A stretch of 42,672 nt of DNA from Nitrospirota bacterium (GTDB lineage: Bacteria; Nitrospirota; Thermodesulfovibrionia; Thermodesulfovibrionales; UBA6898), in the NCBI GenBank assembly GCA_021811105.1, contig JAJZPM010000031.1, forward strand, positions 1 to 42,672, given 5' to 3'. Shown one piece after another: positions 32,973 through 42,482 of the stretch (the stretch's first letter is position 1; each line of letters starts with the position of its first letter). The notes below the pieces were generated by a model. It saw nothing but the letters and a program-made list of their open reading frames with translations. It was not told the DNA's origin and searched no databases. A program made the translations under genes and the position numbers.

Positions 32973-33619
32973 TTCCGTTGAGCGATATTGACAGGCATCC
33001 CTTTCGGTTCCCGGTCGTGACCGCACTTATCATCGGGGCAAATGTCATTATGTTCTTTCTCGAACTGACTAACGGCCAATCTTTCATCCTTCGGTGGTCG
33101 CTAATCCCCTCGAAGATATCAGCCGGGCATGACCTCATCACCATTCTCACCGCGATGTTCTTGCATGGCGGCTGGCTGCATATCATCGGCAATATGGTCT
33201 ATTTCTGGGCATTCGGCCCGGAGATAGAAGACGCGATGGGCCGCATTCGTTATCCGATCTTTTATCTGGCGGGCGGGCTTGTCGCAACCATGGCGCAGGT
33301 TATGATTAATCCCTTGTCCAACGTACCGAATCTCGGCGCAAGCGGCGCAATCGCTGCGGTGATGGGCGCGTTTCTCGTCACCTTTCCGAAAGACAGGATC
33401 AGGACTGTCGTCTTCATCGGATTTTTTTTCACCATTACGTTCATACCCGCACTGATCCTTGTCGTCTTCTGGTTCGTGCTGCAACTCCTGAGCGAGATCG
33501 GAAGTATCATGGAGCGGAGTTCCGACGGTGTTGCCCACATGGCGCACATCGGGGGCATACTCTTCGGCATACTCACCGCGCGTTTCTTCGAGATAAAAAA
33601 AAGGCTCCAGCGAAATTGA
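32969..33619 (+). CDS. Rhomboid-family intramembrane serine protease
   Basis: 216 residues, about six membrane helices. The catalytic pair is in LGASGAIAAVMG (Ser) and VAHMAHIGGILFG (His). FLHGGWLHIIGNMVYFWAFG contains the conserved His/Asn oxyanion region. WSLIPSKI marks the first loop. Rhomboids cleave transmembrane substrates in the bilayer. Translation is coupled to the GNAT gene. Confidence 0.93.
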   Translation: MIPLSDIDRHPFRFPVVTALIIGANVIMFFLELTNGQSFILRWSLIPSKISAGHDLITILTAMFLHGGWLHIIGNMVYFWAFGPEIEDAMGRIRYPIFYLAGGLVATMAQVMINPLSNVPNLGASGAIAAVMGAFLVTFPKDRIRTVVFIGFFFTITFIPALILVVFWFVLQLLSEIGSIMERSSDGVAHMAHIGGILFGILTARFFEIKKRLQRN

Positions 33620-33698
33620 CTGCGGCCGCGGCCCTTAATTCCCTCTGCTCCCAGCCCGGATGTGTTGATTTCTCCGGATTCGTGAACTGCCGGTCATC

Positions 33699-34733
33699 AT
33701 GAAAAAAGCCGACAACTCAGAATTACGCAGGTCTGACGTGCCTTCTGCCGATCTTCACGACGGAGCCAGGCAGAATGTGGCCGCACGAAATACCGCTTGC
33801 GGACGCCCTTTCACGGTCACGGCCGAAGACGCCGGCACCAGGGTAGACGTTCTCGCTTCATCGGTTTTCGGAATAACCCGCTCCCAGATACAGCAACTTA
33901 TCGAAAAGGGGCTTCTCACGGTCAACAGACTTGCAGTAAAGCCGAACTATAAAGCAAAGCCGGCTGACATCATAGCATTGACGATTCCTGAGGCCGGGGA
34001 GAAACTCATACCGCAAGACCTGCCTGTCAGGGTTCTTTACAGCGACGATTTTCTGGTCGTACTGGACAAGCCCGCCGGCATGGTCGTCTACCCGGCCGCA
34101 GGCCATAGCAGCGGAACGCTGATGAACGCTGTTGCACATTACCGCACAAAATTGGCCTCGGTCGGTGCACCCCTAAGGCCAGGAGTAGTACATCGTCTCG
34201 ACAAAGATACGTCCGGGGTAATGGTGGTTGCAGTCGACGACGGGGCTTATTACGGACTGGTCGAGCAATTCCGAAAACGGACTATCGACAGGAAATATAG
34301 GGCTATTGTCTACGGAAATTTAAAAGAGGACTGCGGAAAAATTTCCTCAAGAATAGGGAGGTCGGAATCCGACAGAAAAAAGATGTCTACCCGGATAAGG
34401 CGTGGCAAGGAGGCGGTCACCGCCTGGAAGGTGCTCGAACGGTTCGGCGCCGCCACATTGATTGAAGCGAAACTTGGGACCGGAAGGACCCACCAGATTA
34501 GGGTCCATTTCGCCTCGGTCGGCCATCCGGTCCTCGGAGACAGGACATACGGCAAGAAAACCATCCTGACGATTCACGGGAAGAAGATCGTATTCCCGCG
34601 GCAGATGCTGCATGCGGAACTGCTCGGTTTCATCCACCCGGCGACCGGCGAGCATATGGAATTCAGGACCGATCTCCCGCAGGACATGAAGGAAATAGTC
34701 GCGACACTAAGGCAGTTATCGAGTGTCTCATAA
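33699..34733 (+). CDS. RluA-family pseudouridine synthase (RluD-like)
   Basis: 344 residues. An S4 domain (about 45-95: TRVDVLASSVFGITRSQIQQ) precedes the catalytic domain with VHRLDKDTSGVMVVA, where the Asp is the nucleophile, and TGRTHQIRVHFASVGHPVLG. The family isomerises uridines in 23S rRNA or other RNAs. The N-terminal 35 residues are extra and unconserved, so a later start is possible, though no better site is evident. Confidence 0.9.
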   Translation: MKKADNSELRRSDVPSADLHDGARQNVAARNTACGRPFTVTAEDAGTRVDVLASSVFGITRSQIQQLIEKGLLTVNRLAVKPNYKAKPADIIALTIPEAGEKLIPQDLPVRVLYSDDFLVVLDKPAGMVVYPAAGHSSGTLMNAVAHYRTKLASVGAPLRPGVVHRLDKDTSGVMVVAVDDGAYYGLVEQFRKRTIDRKYRAIVYGNLKEDCGKISSRIGRSESDRKKMSTRIRRGKEAVTAWKVLERFGAATLIEAKLGTGRTHQIRVHFASVGHPVLGDRTYGKKTILTIHGKKIVFPRQMLHAELLGFIHPATGEHMEFRTDLPQDMKEIVATLRQLSSVS

Positions 34734-35036
34734 TTGGATGCGCATTCCGATCGAAGGATCTCCCCCCGCCCCTGGTTTGCAAAAGAGTCCCGAAAGCTTT
34801 CGGGATTTAGCAAAGGGAGGCCAGGAGGGATTTTCTGATAATTATCTGCATACTATTTCGAGGGCGGCACTAAAAAAAGCCAGTGCACACGTTCAAACCA
34901 TTCGGGGACCTTCACACTACTGTGCTGGAACTGGGCCGCGAAGACCAGGATGCATTCGAAGAGTACAAACCCCCCGATTGAGGAGTCCGGCATTCCTTTC
35001 ACGTATTCTCCCTTTTGTCCTTCATTCCTGCCTTTC
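34734..35036. other. Intergenic region with possible gene remnant
   Basis: Between two genes that converge on it. It holds the hairpin at 34788-34805 and, at 34874-34981 (+), an open stretch without start codon (VHTFKPFGDLHTTVLELGRE, DQDAFEEYKPPD) bounded by stops. The composition looks protein-like, but no family was recognised. Nothing else seen. Confidence 0.4.
34788..34805. terminator. Hairpin after the RluA-family gene
   Basis: TCCCGAAAGCTTTCGGGA is a perfect 18-bp palindrome 55 bases after the stop codon, followed by TTTAG. Probably a terminator for the rightward gene; the T-tract is short. Confidence 0.55.
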
Positions 35037-36590
35037 TCAAAGCGCTCTCCATGCCCGCCCGTCTTTCTGTATCAGCAGGTCGGCTTCCGGGGGACCGGAC
35101 AGACCGGCAGCATAATTCGGGAAAGTGTTGAACTCCGCGGCAGATTCCAGACGCTCAAGCAACGGTGAGAGCAGCGCCCACGTCTGCTCGACCCCGTCCT
35201 CTCTCACAAAAAGCATCTGGTCTCCCTGCATGCAGTCGAGCAATATCCTCTCATAGTCGCCCAAGGCCGATATCTTCTTGTAGGAGAAGTCCATCGTCTC
35301 GGTGCCGAGACAAACCCTCGTTCCCTGGGTCTTGGCCTGGAAGATCAGACTGGTCCCTTCATCGGGCTGGACCCTCATGATCAGGGTATTCGGCTCTATC
35401 CTACCTTCGAGGGTGCCGGCGAACATCAGATGGGGAACAGGCCTGAAATGTACCGATATCTCGGCCTTCCGTGAGGCAAGTCTCTTCCCCGAACGGAGGT
35501 AAAAAGGCACGCCGTTCCACCTCCAGTTGTCGATAAACACCTTGAGCGCGGCATAGGTGGCGGTGACCGAATCTTCCGGAATGCCGTCTTCTTCCCTGTA
35601 GCCAACGACTTTTTCCCCTCCGATGACGCCCTTGCCGTACTGCCCCAGCACGACCACGTCACCCGCCTCTCCGGCAGGAAACGGTCTTACCGAACGAAAG
35701 ACCTTCACCTTTTCGTCGCGGACATGTTCCGCCTCGAAGGCGACCGGAGGCTCCATGGCGGTAAGGGCGAGAAGTTGGAAGAGATGGTTCTGGAACATGT
35801 CCCTGATCACCCCTGCCTTCTCGTAATATCCCGCCCTGTGCTCGACCCCCAGCGTCTCCGAAACCGTTATCTGCACATGGTCGATATATCGCCTGTTCCA
35901 GAGGGGTTCGAAGATCGAATTCGCAAACCTGAACATCAGGATATTCTGGACCGTCTCCTTGGCAAGATAATGGTCCATCCGGTAAATCTGGCCCTCTTCG
36001 AAGGACTTTCTCAGTACCCTGTTCAGCCTCTCGGCGGATTCGAGGTCGCGGCCGATCGGTTTCTCGATCACGATGTGCGCATATCCCCTCTCCTCGCGCG
36101 AAAGACCGGCGGTCCCCAGGTTCGACGCCACCGTTTCATAGATATCGGGAGGTACGGCGAGATAAAAGATGCGGTTTCCGGTTGTCCCATGCCTTTTTTC
36201 GAGGTCGGTGATCCTTCTCTTCAGCAGCCTGTACGAGCTTGTCTGTGTATAGTCGGCCTTCACGTAATAAAGCCTGTGCGAAAACTCGGTCCAGGACCGG
36301 AAATCGAAATCGCCTGCAAGCGCGCTCTGCACGGCATCACGCACGGTACCGCGAAAAGCGGCCCTTTCCATGTCGCTTCTGGCAACTCCGATGACAAAAA
36401 AATTAGCGGGAAGGAGGCCATTTTTTGCGAGCCGGTAGAGAGAGGGCAATAACTTTCTCCGGGCGAGATCTCCCGTGGCCCCGAAGACCACGAGGCAAAA
36501 AGGCCGCGGGATCTCGACATCGCAAGTCTCCAGGGTTTTATAGGCAATGCCGGTAAGCTTATCGGGAGAAAGCGCCTTGATATCTTCCAT
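35037..36590 (-). CDS. zwf: Glucose-6-phosphate 1-dehydrogenase
   Basis: 517 residues, first step of the oxidative pentose phosphate pathway, yielding NADPH. VVFGATGDLARRKLLPSLY forms the nucleotide-binding motif. IEKPIGRD and YRMDHYLAKETVQNI contain the catalytic Lys and His. Length and order are normal. It is the last gene of a leftward group with aspS 96 bases upstream. TACAAT on this strand near 36640 may be its own -10. Confidence 0.95.
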   Translation of the reverse strand: MEDIKALSPDKLTGIAYKTLETCDVEIPRPFCLVVFGATGDLARRKLLPSLYRLAKNGLLPANFFVIGVARSDMERAAFRGTVRDAVQSALAGDFDFRSWTEFSHRLYYVKADYTQTSSYRLLKRRITDLEKRHGTTGNRIFYLAVPPDIYETVASNLGTAGLSREERGYAHIVIEKPIGRDLESAERLNRVLRKSFEEGQIYRMDHYLAKETVQNILMFRFANSIFEPLWNRRYIDHVQITVSETLGVEHRAGYYEKAGVIRDMFQNHLFQLLALTAMEPPVAFEAEHVRDEKVKVFRSVRPFPAGEAGDVVVLGQYGKGVIGGEKVVGYREEDGIPEDSVTATYAALKVFIDNWRWNGVPFYLRSGKRLASRKAEISVHFRPVPHLMFAGTLEGRIEPNTLIMRVQPDEGTSLIFQAKTQGTRVCLGTETMDFSYKKISALGDYERILLDCMQGDQMLFVREDGVEQTWALLSPLLERLESAAEFNTFPNYAAGLSGPPEADLLIQKDGRAWRAL

Positions 36591-36686
36591 ATTCCGTTTT
36601 TTCCTTCAGTATTGCAGAGCGCGGGCCTCTCACAAAAATTGTAGCAGAAAAAAAACGGATCGAAAAGGCTGAGTCGTGAGAGGGCC

Positions 36687-38474
36687 TTACGTCTTCTCGA
36701 CAATCACGTCGGTCTTGATATGCAGTTCCCGGAGCTGCTTAGGATCGACCGACGAAGGCGCGCCGGACATCATACAGAAGGCCTTCTGCGTTTTCGGGAA
36801 GGCGATTACGTCCCGTATGGAGGGTGCCCCTGCCATCAGCATCACGAGACGGTCAAGCCCGAGCGCGATGCCGCCGTGCGGCGGCGCGCCGTACTGCAGC
36901 GCATCGAGGAGAAACCCGAATTTCACCCTCGCCTCCTCTTCAGTAATCCCGAGGAGATCGAACATCCTCTTCTGGACATCCCTCCGGTGAATACGGATGC
37001 TCCCCCCGCCTATCTCATAGCCGTTCAATACCACGTCATAGGCCTTCGCCTTCAGCGAAGAGAGCATTTCCCTGTCGTTGATATCGCCTTCAAGCATCGC
37101 GGCGATGTCCCCGTCTGCAGGAGAGGTGAAAGGGTGATGCATCGCCTGAAACCTCGCCTCTTCCTCGTCCCACTCAAGAAGAGGAAAATCCAGGACCCAT
37201 GAGAACCGGTATCCGCGCTGGATGAGATTCAGTCTCCTGCCGAGTTCGAGTCTCATACGGCTGAGAACGTCATAGACGACCTTCCGTTTGTCGGCAACGA
37301 ACATCATCAGGTCCCCGTCTTCGGCCTCCAAGCGGGCCGCCATCTCCGTCATCACATCTTCCGGGAAGAACTTGGCGATCGGCGATTCGAACCCGCCCTT
37401 CACCTTAATCCAGGCAAGTCCCTTCGCCCCGAAAGACTGGGCCTCGGAGGTCAGGGTGTCGATCTCTTTCCGTGAAAGGCCGGCCATGCCTTTACCGTTT
37501 ATCGCCTTTACGGACCCGCCGGAAGCGAGCGCATCGAGAAACACCTTGAACATACCCTTTGAAGCGAGATCGGCCATATCTTTCAGTTCGAGGCCGAACC
37601 TCAGGTCCGGTTTGTCGTTTCCGAACCGGTCCATCGCCTCCCGGTAACTCAACCTCGGAAAGGGAGTTTCTATGTCGGCATCGAGGACGCTCTTGAAGAG
37701 CCGCTTCATTAGCCCCTCCATAAGAGAAAGTACCTCTTCCCTGTCGGCGAAGGACATCTCCAGGTCCACCTGGGTGAACTCCGGCTGGCGGTCTGCCCTG
37801 AGGTCCTCGTCACGGAAACACTTGACGATCTGGAAATATCTTTCGAGACCCGCGACCATCAAGATCTGCTTGAAGAGCTGGGGAGACTGGGGAAGCGCGT
37901 AAAACTGGCCCGGGTTCAGACGGCTCGGCACGAGATAGTCCCTCGCGCCTTCGGGCGTCGATTTCGTGAGCATGGGCGTCTCGATCTCGAGAAAGCCGCG
38001 CTCATCGAGGTAATCCCTTGTGATCTTTGCGATGCGGTGGCGCATAATGAGGTTCTTCTGCATCTCAGGCCTTCTCAGATCGAGATATCTGTGCTTCAGA
38101 CGCAAGGCCTCGCCGGCCTCGGCAGCCTCTTCCATGTTGTAGGGCAGCGGCGCCGCCTCGTTAAGCACCTCGAGTTTCCTCACATACATTTCGACCATGC
38201 CGGTAGGAATGTTCGGGTTTTCGGTGCCTGCGGGTCGTCTCCGGATCTCGCCCGTCACGGCGATCACATACTCGGCCCTAAGGTCGTGGGCGCGCTCATG
38301 GACATCGGCCGCAACGTCCGGGCTGAAGACAGCCTGGCACAGGCCGCTCCTGTCTCGCAGGTCTATGAATATCAGGCCGCCGTGGTCCCTTCGCCTGAAG
38401 ATCCATCCTGCGATCGTCAGCACCGACTGTATGTCGCCTTCGTTTAGCTCTCCGCACCCTTTGTCGCGAATCAT
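36687..38474 (-). CDS. aspS: Aspartyl-tRNA synthetase, probably non-discriminating
   Basis: 595 residues, bacterial type. An N-terminal OB fold ([18 protein letters not shown]), class II core with [31 protein letters not shown] (motif 2), the bacterial GAD insertion (about 300-410) and [14 protein letters not shown] (motif 3). His in RRDHGG and Gly in [11 protein letters not shown] correspond, from memory, to the two positions linked to relaxed tRNA specificity (H31 and G82 in Pseudomonas), so it may also charge tRNA-Asn for GatCAB conversion. Start overlaps the upstream pseudouridine synthase by ATGA. Confidence 0.94.
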   Translation of the reverse strand: MIRDKGCGELNEGDIQSVLTIAGWIFRRRDHGGLIFIDLRDRSGLCQAVFSPDVAADVHERAHDLRAEYVIAVTGEIRRRPAGTENPNIPTGMVEMYVRKLEVLNEAAPLPYNMEEAAEAGEALRLKHRYLDLRRPEMQKNLIMRHRIAKITRDYLDERGFLEIETPMLTKSTPEGARDYLVPSRLNPGQFYALPQSPQLFKQILMVAGLERYFQIVKCFRDEDLRADRQPEFTQVDLEMSFADREEVLSLMEGLMKRLFKSVLDADIETPFPRLSYREAMDRFGNDKPDLRFGLELKDMADLASKGMFKVFLDALASGGSVKAINGKGMAGLSRKEIDTLTSEAQSFGAKGLAWIKVKGGFESPIAKFFPEDVMTEMAARLEAEDGDLMMFVADKRKVVYDVLSRMRLELGRRLNLIQRGYRFSWVLDFPLLEWDEEEARFQAMHHPFTSPADGDIAAMLEGDINDREMLSSLKAKAYDVVLNGYEIGGGSIRIHRRDVQKRMFDLLGITEEEARVKFGFLLDALQYGAPPHGGIALGLDRLVMLMAGAPSIRDVIAFPKTQKAFCMMSGAPSSVDPKQLRELHIKTDVIVEKT

Positions 38475-39202
38475 GCCGCCTCCCCCAATTGCAATTCTTT
38501 GCTTATCTTCTTCATCTCTTCCGCTGTCATCCGCCTGTATGCTCCGGGACCCAGATCTCCCATCTCGATGCCGTCGATCCTCACCCTCATCAATCTGATG
38601 ACCGGATGGCCGACCCTCTCGAGCATCCGCCTGATCTGCCGTTTCTTTCCTTCGTATATCGTCATCTCTATCCAGGAATTGTTCTCGGTCTTCCTCAACC
38701 GCTTCACCTTCGCGGGTGCGGTCATTCCGCCTTCGATCTTGATTCCGTTTCTCAACTTTTCGATGTCCTCTTCTTCAAGCACGCCCTTCACCTTCGCAAG
38801 GTAGGTCTTCGGTATCTTTTTGGAGGGATGAAGTACCGCGTGCGCAAAATCCCCGTCATTGGTGAGAAAGAGCATGCCTTCGGAATCGTAGTCGAGCCTG
38901 CCGACCGGAAAGACCCTCTGCCTGATGCCCCTCAGGAAATCGTTAACCGTGGGCCTTCCCTGCGGGTCGCCGATCGAAGTTACCACTCCCCTCGGCTTGT
39001 TGAATATGTAGTAGACCTTCTTTTCGGGAGTCACGAGGAGCTTGCCGTCCACCTTGATATGGTCCCTGAGCGCATCGGCCTTCATCCCGATGACCGCGGG
39101 CTGCCCGTTCACGGTCACGCGTCCTTCCATGATCAGCTCCTCCGCCTTCCGGCGAGAGGCTATGCCCATCTCTGCGATTATCTTCTGAAGTCTCTGTTCC
39201 AT
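38471..39202 (-). CDS. rluB: RsuA/RluB-family 23S rRNA pseudouridine synthase
   Basis: 243 residues. S4 domain at 1-60 ([20 protein letters not shown]), catalytic [18 protein letters not shown] (Asp nucleophile), then KTYLAKVKG and [18 protein letters not shown]. Length favours RluB-like over RsuA, though the exact target uridine is not readable. ATG 39202 gives the family N-terminus; the open frame further upstream has no matching protein. A TATTAT at 39212-39217 suggests a very short leader. Confidence 0.88.
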   Translation of the reverse strand: MEQRLQKIIAEMGIASRRKAEELIMEGRVTVNGQPAVIGMKADALRDHIKVDGKLLVTPEKKVYYIFNKPRGVVTSIGDPQGRPTVNDFLRGIRQRVFPVGRLDYDSEGMLFLTNDGDFAHAVLHPSKKIPKTYLAKVKGVLEEEDIEKLRNGIKIEGGMTAPAKVKRLRKTENNSWIEMTIYEGKKRQIRRMLERVGHPVIRLMRVRIDGIEMGDLGPGAYRRMTAEEMKKISKELQLGEAA

Positions 39203-39441
39203 GAAGTATAAATAATAACATAAAGACCGGCAGAGAGACCTAATCGATATATTACAGCAGATCCTGAAGGCCTTCGGGACACGACAACTGGAATCGATCA
39301 TAGACAAGTAAATGCAGTCAACGCTCTGAGTGTAATCCAAAGAAAGGGACTGCTGGCCACTCAAGGGTTTGGAAGGTGTTGTCCACCCCGGCGAATCCGC
39401 AGAGGCGGACATGCGGCAGAGCAGATTACCCGGTAATGTCC

Positions 39442-39470
39442 TGGACAACAAGGGGATAATGGTGGATAAT
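39442..39470 (+). promoter_or_regulatory. Predicted sigma-70 promoter
   Basis: TGGACA (39442-39447), 17 bases, GATAAT (39465-39470), then GGAGG and ATG 39500. The upstream part of this 297-base gap (39203-39499) contains a small TCCGC-AGAG-GCGGA hairpin and no evident gene. Confidence 0.55.
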
Positions 39471-39499
39471 ATCACGGGATCAGGCAGTACGGAGGTTTT

Positions 39500-40042
39500 A
39501 TGACGGACAAATTTCATAACGGACAGGTAGTGCACCACAAAGTCCTCGGCACGGGGAGAGTTGTCAATATAGAGGAGACGCGGCTCGTCGTGGACTTCAT
39601 AAGGGGCGGCGTGAAATTGTTTGATCCGTCTGCGGCAGCAGACGAACTGTCGGATGGCCCTTATCAGGAGGAGGGAGGAAGAGATATGGAGATGGATGAA
39701 TTGAAAGACGCGATCAGGGAAGTCCTGCGTGAAGAGGGCCTTGTCGGCGCTGCCCCCCGTCTTGCTGCTAAGTGGGAAGGCGGAGAGATGGTCCTGAAGC
39801 CGGGGAAGCCGGACTTACAGGGAAAGACCGTTCCGATAGATACCTTCTTCCATAAGATCGTCATTGTCCGCAACCAGCTGAGGGTCCTCGAACAGAATAT
39901 CAATTCCCATAAGAACCTGACGGACGCAGAAAAAGCGGACCTGCAGCAATATATCACCCGGTGCTACGGGTCGCTGACGACCTTCAACGCACTGTTTGCG
40001 GACAAGAGCGATTGGTTCGTCGGGGCCAGGAGGGACGATTGA
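39500..40042 (+). CDS. UvrD-tail/CarD-like domain protein of unknown function
   Basis: 180 residues in two parts. Residues 1-50 (NGQVVHHKVLGTGRVVNIEE, VVDFIRGGVKLFDP) resemble the small Tudor-like module at the C-terminus of UvrD/PcrA helicases and in CarD, which contacts RNA polymerase. An acidic helical linker follows. Residues about 105-180 (IDTFFHKIVIVRNQLRVLEQ, LQQYITRCYGSLTTFNALF) are a distinct helical domain of unknown function. It has its own promoter and GGAGG site. A role in transcription-coupled regulation is inference from the first domain. Confidence 0.65.
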   Translation: MTDKFHNGQVVHHKVLGTGRVVNIEETRLVVDFIRGGVKLFDPSAAADELSDGPYQEEGGRDMEMDELKDAIREVLREEGLVGAAPRLAAKWEGGEMVLKPGKPDLQGKTVPIDTFFHKIVIVRNQLRVLEQNINSHKNLTDAEKADLQQYITRCYGSLTTFNALFADKSDWFVGARRDD

Positions 40043-40089
40043 GAATGAAATTTCTTTAATTTGACAATCTGTTTCACCAAGTATTAATC

Positions 40090-40095
40090 TATAAT
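40090..40095 (+). promoter_or_regulatory. Possible -10 box of glycosyltransferase gene
   Basis: Perfect TATAAT; the only good TTGACA (40061-40066) is 23 bases away, too far. The following leader of about 115 bases has a TCCGG-AATAGAG-CCGGA stem (near 40131-40147) and paired TGCAC segments. No known riboswitch class matches. Confidence 0.35.
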
Positions 40096-40217
40096 TTGAC
40101 GGGCAGCCGTTCAGTCGGGATACATTTCCGGAATAGAGCCGGAGGATGCACTGAGAAGCTCCTTAACCTCGGTTGCACGTTAGGCCACTCCCAACACGCA
40201 ATAAAGGAAATACGACA

Positions 40218-41579
40218 ATGTATACTCAGAAGGTCAGAAATCTTCCCGATAACTCTGCGGGCATTTCGGCGGAACCTCTTCAGATCCTCTGGAATTTGAG
40301 TATTATCGCCTCGATCATCACTGCCCTCCTTTTTATACTTTACACGAGTATTTTCTCGAATCTCTTTCATCCTGTATTGCAGTATGCAAGAACGGCCCAA
40401 TGGTCCCACTTCATCGTCCATCCGAGTGTGATCTGGGCAACGATGGGCTCTCTTCTTCTGGTATTCAGAACTATCCTATGGCTTTGGTATAAACCTGCCG
40501 CCTCCGCAGCATGGAACAATGCGCCCTCCTTAACGGTGATCATCCCGGCATACAATGAGGGGCGGATGGTCGAAAAATCGATCGATTCCGTGGCGGCAGC
40601 GAGGTACCCGAGCGAAAAGCTGGAACTTATCGTCATCGATGACGGCAGTAAAGACGATACCTGGCACTACATCATGAGGGCGGCCCTCCGCCACCCGGGC
40701 CTGGTAAAACCGGTCCGATTCCCTGAAAATCGGGGCAAGCGTGCGGCCCTCGAGGAGGGTTTTCGGCGGGCGGAGGGGGAAATAGCCGTCACCATAGACT
40801 CAGACAGCGTGATCGAGCGTGACACCCTTCTGTCCATTGCCGGCCCTTTCCGCAATCCGAGGGTCGGGGCGGTCGCCGGGAAAGTCTCCGTCTTCAACAA
40901 AGAGGAGGGGATTATTCCCCGAATGCTCCACGTGCGGTTCATTTTGTCCTTTGATTTTCTGCGCGCCGCACAGTCTACTTACGGGGCCGTCTACTGCTGC
41001 CCGGGGGCCCTTTCCGCCTACCGCCTGTCGGCCATTCGCCAGGTGCTGGAACGCTGGATGAAACAGACCTTCCTCGGCGAGCCCTGTACTTACGGGGAAG
41101 ACCGTTCTTTGACGAACTTCATCCTTTCCGAAGGGTACGATACGGTCTATCAAAGAACTGCTGTCGTCCATACGGTGGCTCCCGCCACATATACAAAAAT
41201 GAGCAGGATGTACCTGAGGTGGGAGAGAAGTTATATAAAGGAAGAACTGCGGCTTTTCAAGGTCCTCTGGAAGCGGCCCTTATGGTCCCGCCTTATCACG
41301 CTTGTGGATGTCTGTGTGCGGAACCTGCGCTTTCCGATCAGCTATGCGGTTCTCGGGCTGCTCGTGTTCATGTGCATGCACGACCCGGCGACTATCCTCC
41401 GGCTGCTTTTCGCCATCGGACTAATGTCGTTCCTTAATACGCTGTATTATTTCCGTTCCGAAAGATCGTGGGATTTCATCTACGGCATCCTCTACTCCTA
41501 TTTTTCTGCCTTTACACTCTTTTGGATATTCCCTTATGCGCTCCTCTCCGTTCGCTCCCGTTCATGGATGACGCGGTAG
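40218..41579 (+). CDS. Processive family-2 glycosyltransferase
   Basis: 453 residues of the hyaluronan/NodC/PgaC-like class. Two N-terminal membrane segments (about 22-45 and 70-93) precede a GT-A domain with VIIPAYNEG, VIDDGSKDDTW, TIDSDS (DxD) and YGEDRSLTN (catalytic Asp). YLRWERSY stands in for the processive Q/RxxRW signature. Three or four membrane helices close the protein. Such enzymes polymerise a sugar and extrude it through the membrane; the sugar cannot be told. ATG 40218 follows AAAGGA. No polysaccharide export or modification gene is adjacent. Confidence 0.88.
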   Translation: MYTQKVRNLPDNSAGISAEPLQILWNLSIIASIITALLFILYTSIFSNLFHPVLQYARTAQWSHFIVHPSVIWATMGSLLLVFRTILWLWYKPAASAAWNNAPSLTVIIPAYNEGRMVEKSIDSVAAARYPSEKLELIVIDDGSKDDTWHYIMRAALRHPGLVKPVRFPENRGKRAALEEGFRRAEGEIAVTIDSDSVIERDTLLSIAGPFRNPRVGAVAGKVSVFNKEEGIIPRMLHVRFILSFDFLRAAQSTYGAVYCCPGALSAYRLSAIRQVLERWMKQTFLGEPCTYGEDRSLTNFILSEGYDTVYQRTAVVHTVAPATYTKMSRMYLRWERSYIKEELRLFKVLWKRPLWSRLITLVDVCVRNLRFPISYAVLGLLVFMCMHDPATILRLLFAIGLMSFLNTLYYFRSERSWDFIYGILYSYFSAFTLFWIFPYALLSVRSRSWMTR

Positions 41580-41816
41580 GATGCGCTTATTTTCTATATA
41601 TGTCCCAACCCCGGTCTCCCCGGCCGATACACTCTTATCACTTAACCAGTTTTCGGCATATATTTGGTAAGATAAGCTTATCACGATGCATTATCTCAGT
41701 GGGCTTACAAAATCGAATAGGAGGTGATTTTCCAGAAGAAAAAAATATCGTGGGAATTTGCAGTCCAGCCGAGGCTCGGTAATTATTCAAGCTAATTTCT
41801 CGAAAGGAGAGAGGAA

Positions 41817-42164
41817 ATGAAAAGAGGCATTCTGATTGTTGCAGTCATTGGTCTGTTCATGGTATTAAGCTATTCCAGGAGCGAGGCTCAGGCATTTATC
41901 GCCGATTCTCCGTTCACATCGAGTTATCTTGCAGTATATCCGGACTTTAATGCTTTTGGCGATCATGCGATGATTACTTATGAAAGCACGGACGCCAACG
42001 GCAGTTACTTTGCTGTCGTTCTCGATGCCAACGGCGTCCCGCGGCCGTCAGAAACTTATGGATGGAATTACTTATTTGCCGATGTGCGTAGCGACGGCTA
42101 CCTTGACGTATATGGATCAAATACCGGTTATAGCGATGACTGGCATTATATCGCTACTTTTTAG
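41817..42164 (+). CDS. Small secreted hypothetical protein
   Basis: 115 residues. A signal peptide (MKRGILIVAVIGLFMVLSYS) ends near SEAQA. The mature part is rich in Tyr, Asp and Ser (YESTDANGSYFAVVLDANGV; DGYLDVYGSNTGYSDDWHY), beta-like and acidic. AAAGGAGAGAGG precedes the ATG. No family recognised. The 237-base gap before it holds GATAAGCTTATC (41671-41682) and no evident gene. Confidence 0.7.
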   Translation: MKRGILIVAVIGLFMVLSYSRSEAQAFIADSPFTSSYLAVYPDFNAFGDHAMITYESTDANGSYFAVVLDANGVPRPSETYGWNYLFADVRSDGYLDVYGSNTGYSDDWHYIATF

Positions 42165-42482
42165 TCGCACTACCGCACATTAGCCCTGCTTCTTACGACT
42201 CCGGATGAAAGGGGGAAGAAACCTTCCCCCCCTTTCAATCATCGGTTTCGGTATTCCGGGGACCTGGCCGCTCAGAGCGCCTAACCCATCTTCCGCAGTT
42301 CGAAAAGTGAAAGTTAGTCATATCAAGTAGTTACAGTTGCAAACAGGCTATTTTCTGCACTACATTTTCTGCGTTTTCGATAATCTTGGGTCTGTTTGGC
42401 AAATGGATCTTCAGTCTCTGAAGGAGAACTTTCAGTTCTTTTGGCGGTGTCGAGACCACGCGCACGCGGAAGGAAAATGGGG
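42165..42482. other. Intergenic region before RAYT gene
   Basis: Apart from the hairpin at 42207-42236, nothing convincing is seen. Open frames here lack ribosome-binding sites and protein character. Confidence 0.5.
42207..42236 (+). terminator. Hairpin after the secreted protein gene
   Basis: GAAAGGGGGAAG and CTTCCCCCCCTTTC form a stem of 12 or so pairs with a four-base loop, 43 bases after the stop. It lacks a U-run. Confidence 0.5.

Noticed and set aside
34874-34981. Short gene between the RluA-family gene and zwf
   Set aside because: No start codon or ribosome-binding site, and no recognised family; kept only as a possible remnant.
40096-40217. Possible cyclic di-GMP or other riboswitch before the glycosyltransferase gene
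   Set aside because: Stems exist, but the conserved GEMM core (such as the GCAAAGCC-type segment) is missing and no other class fits.
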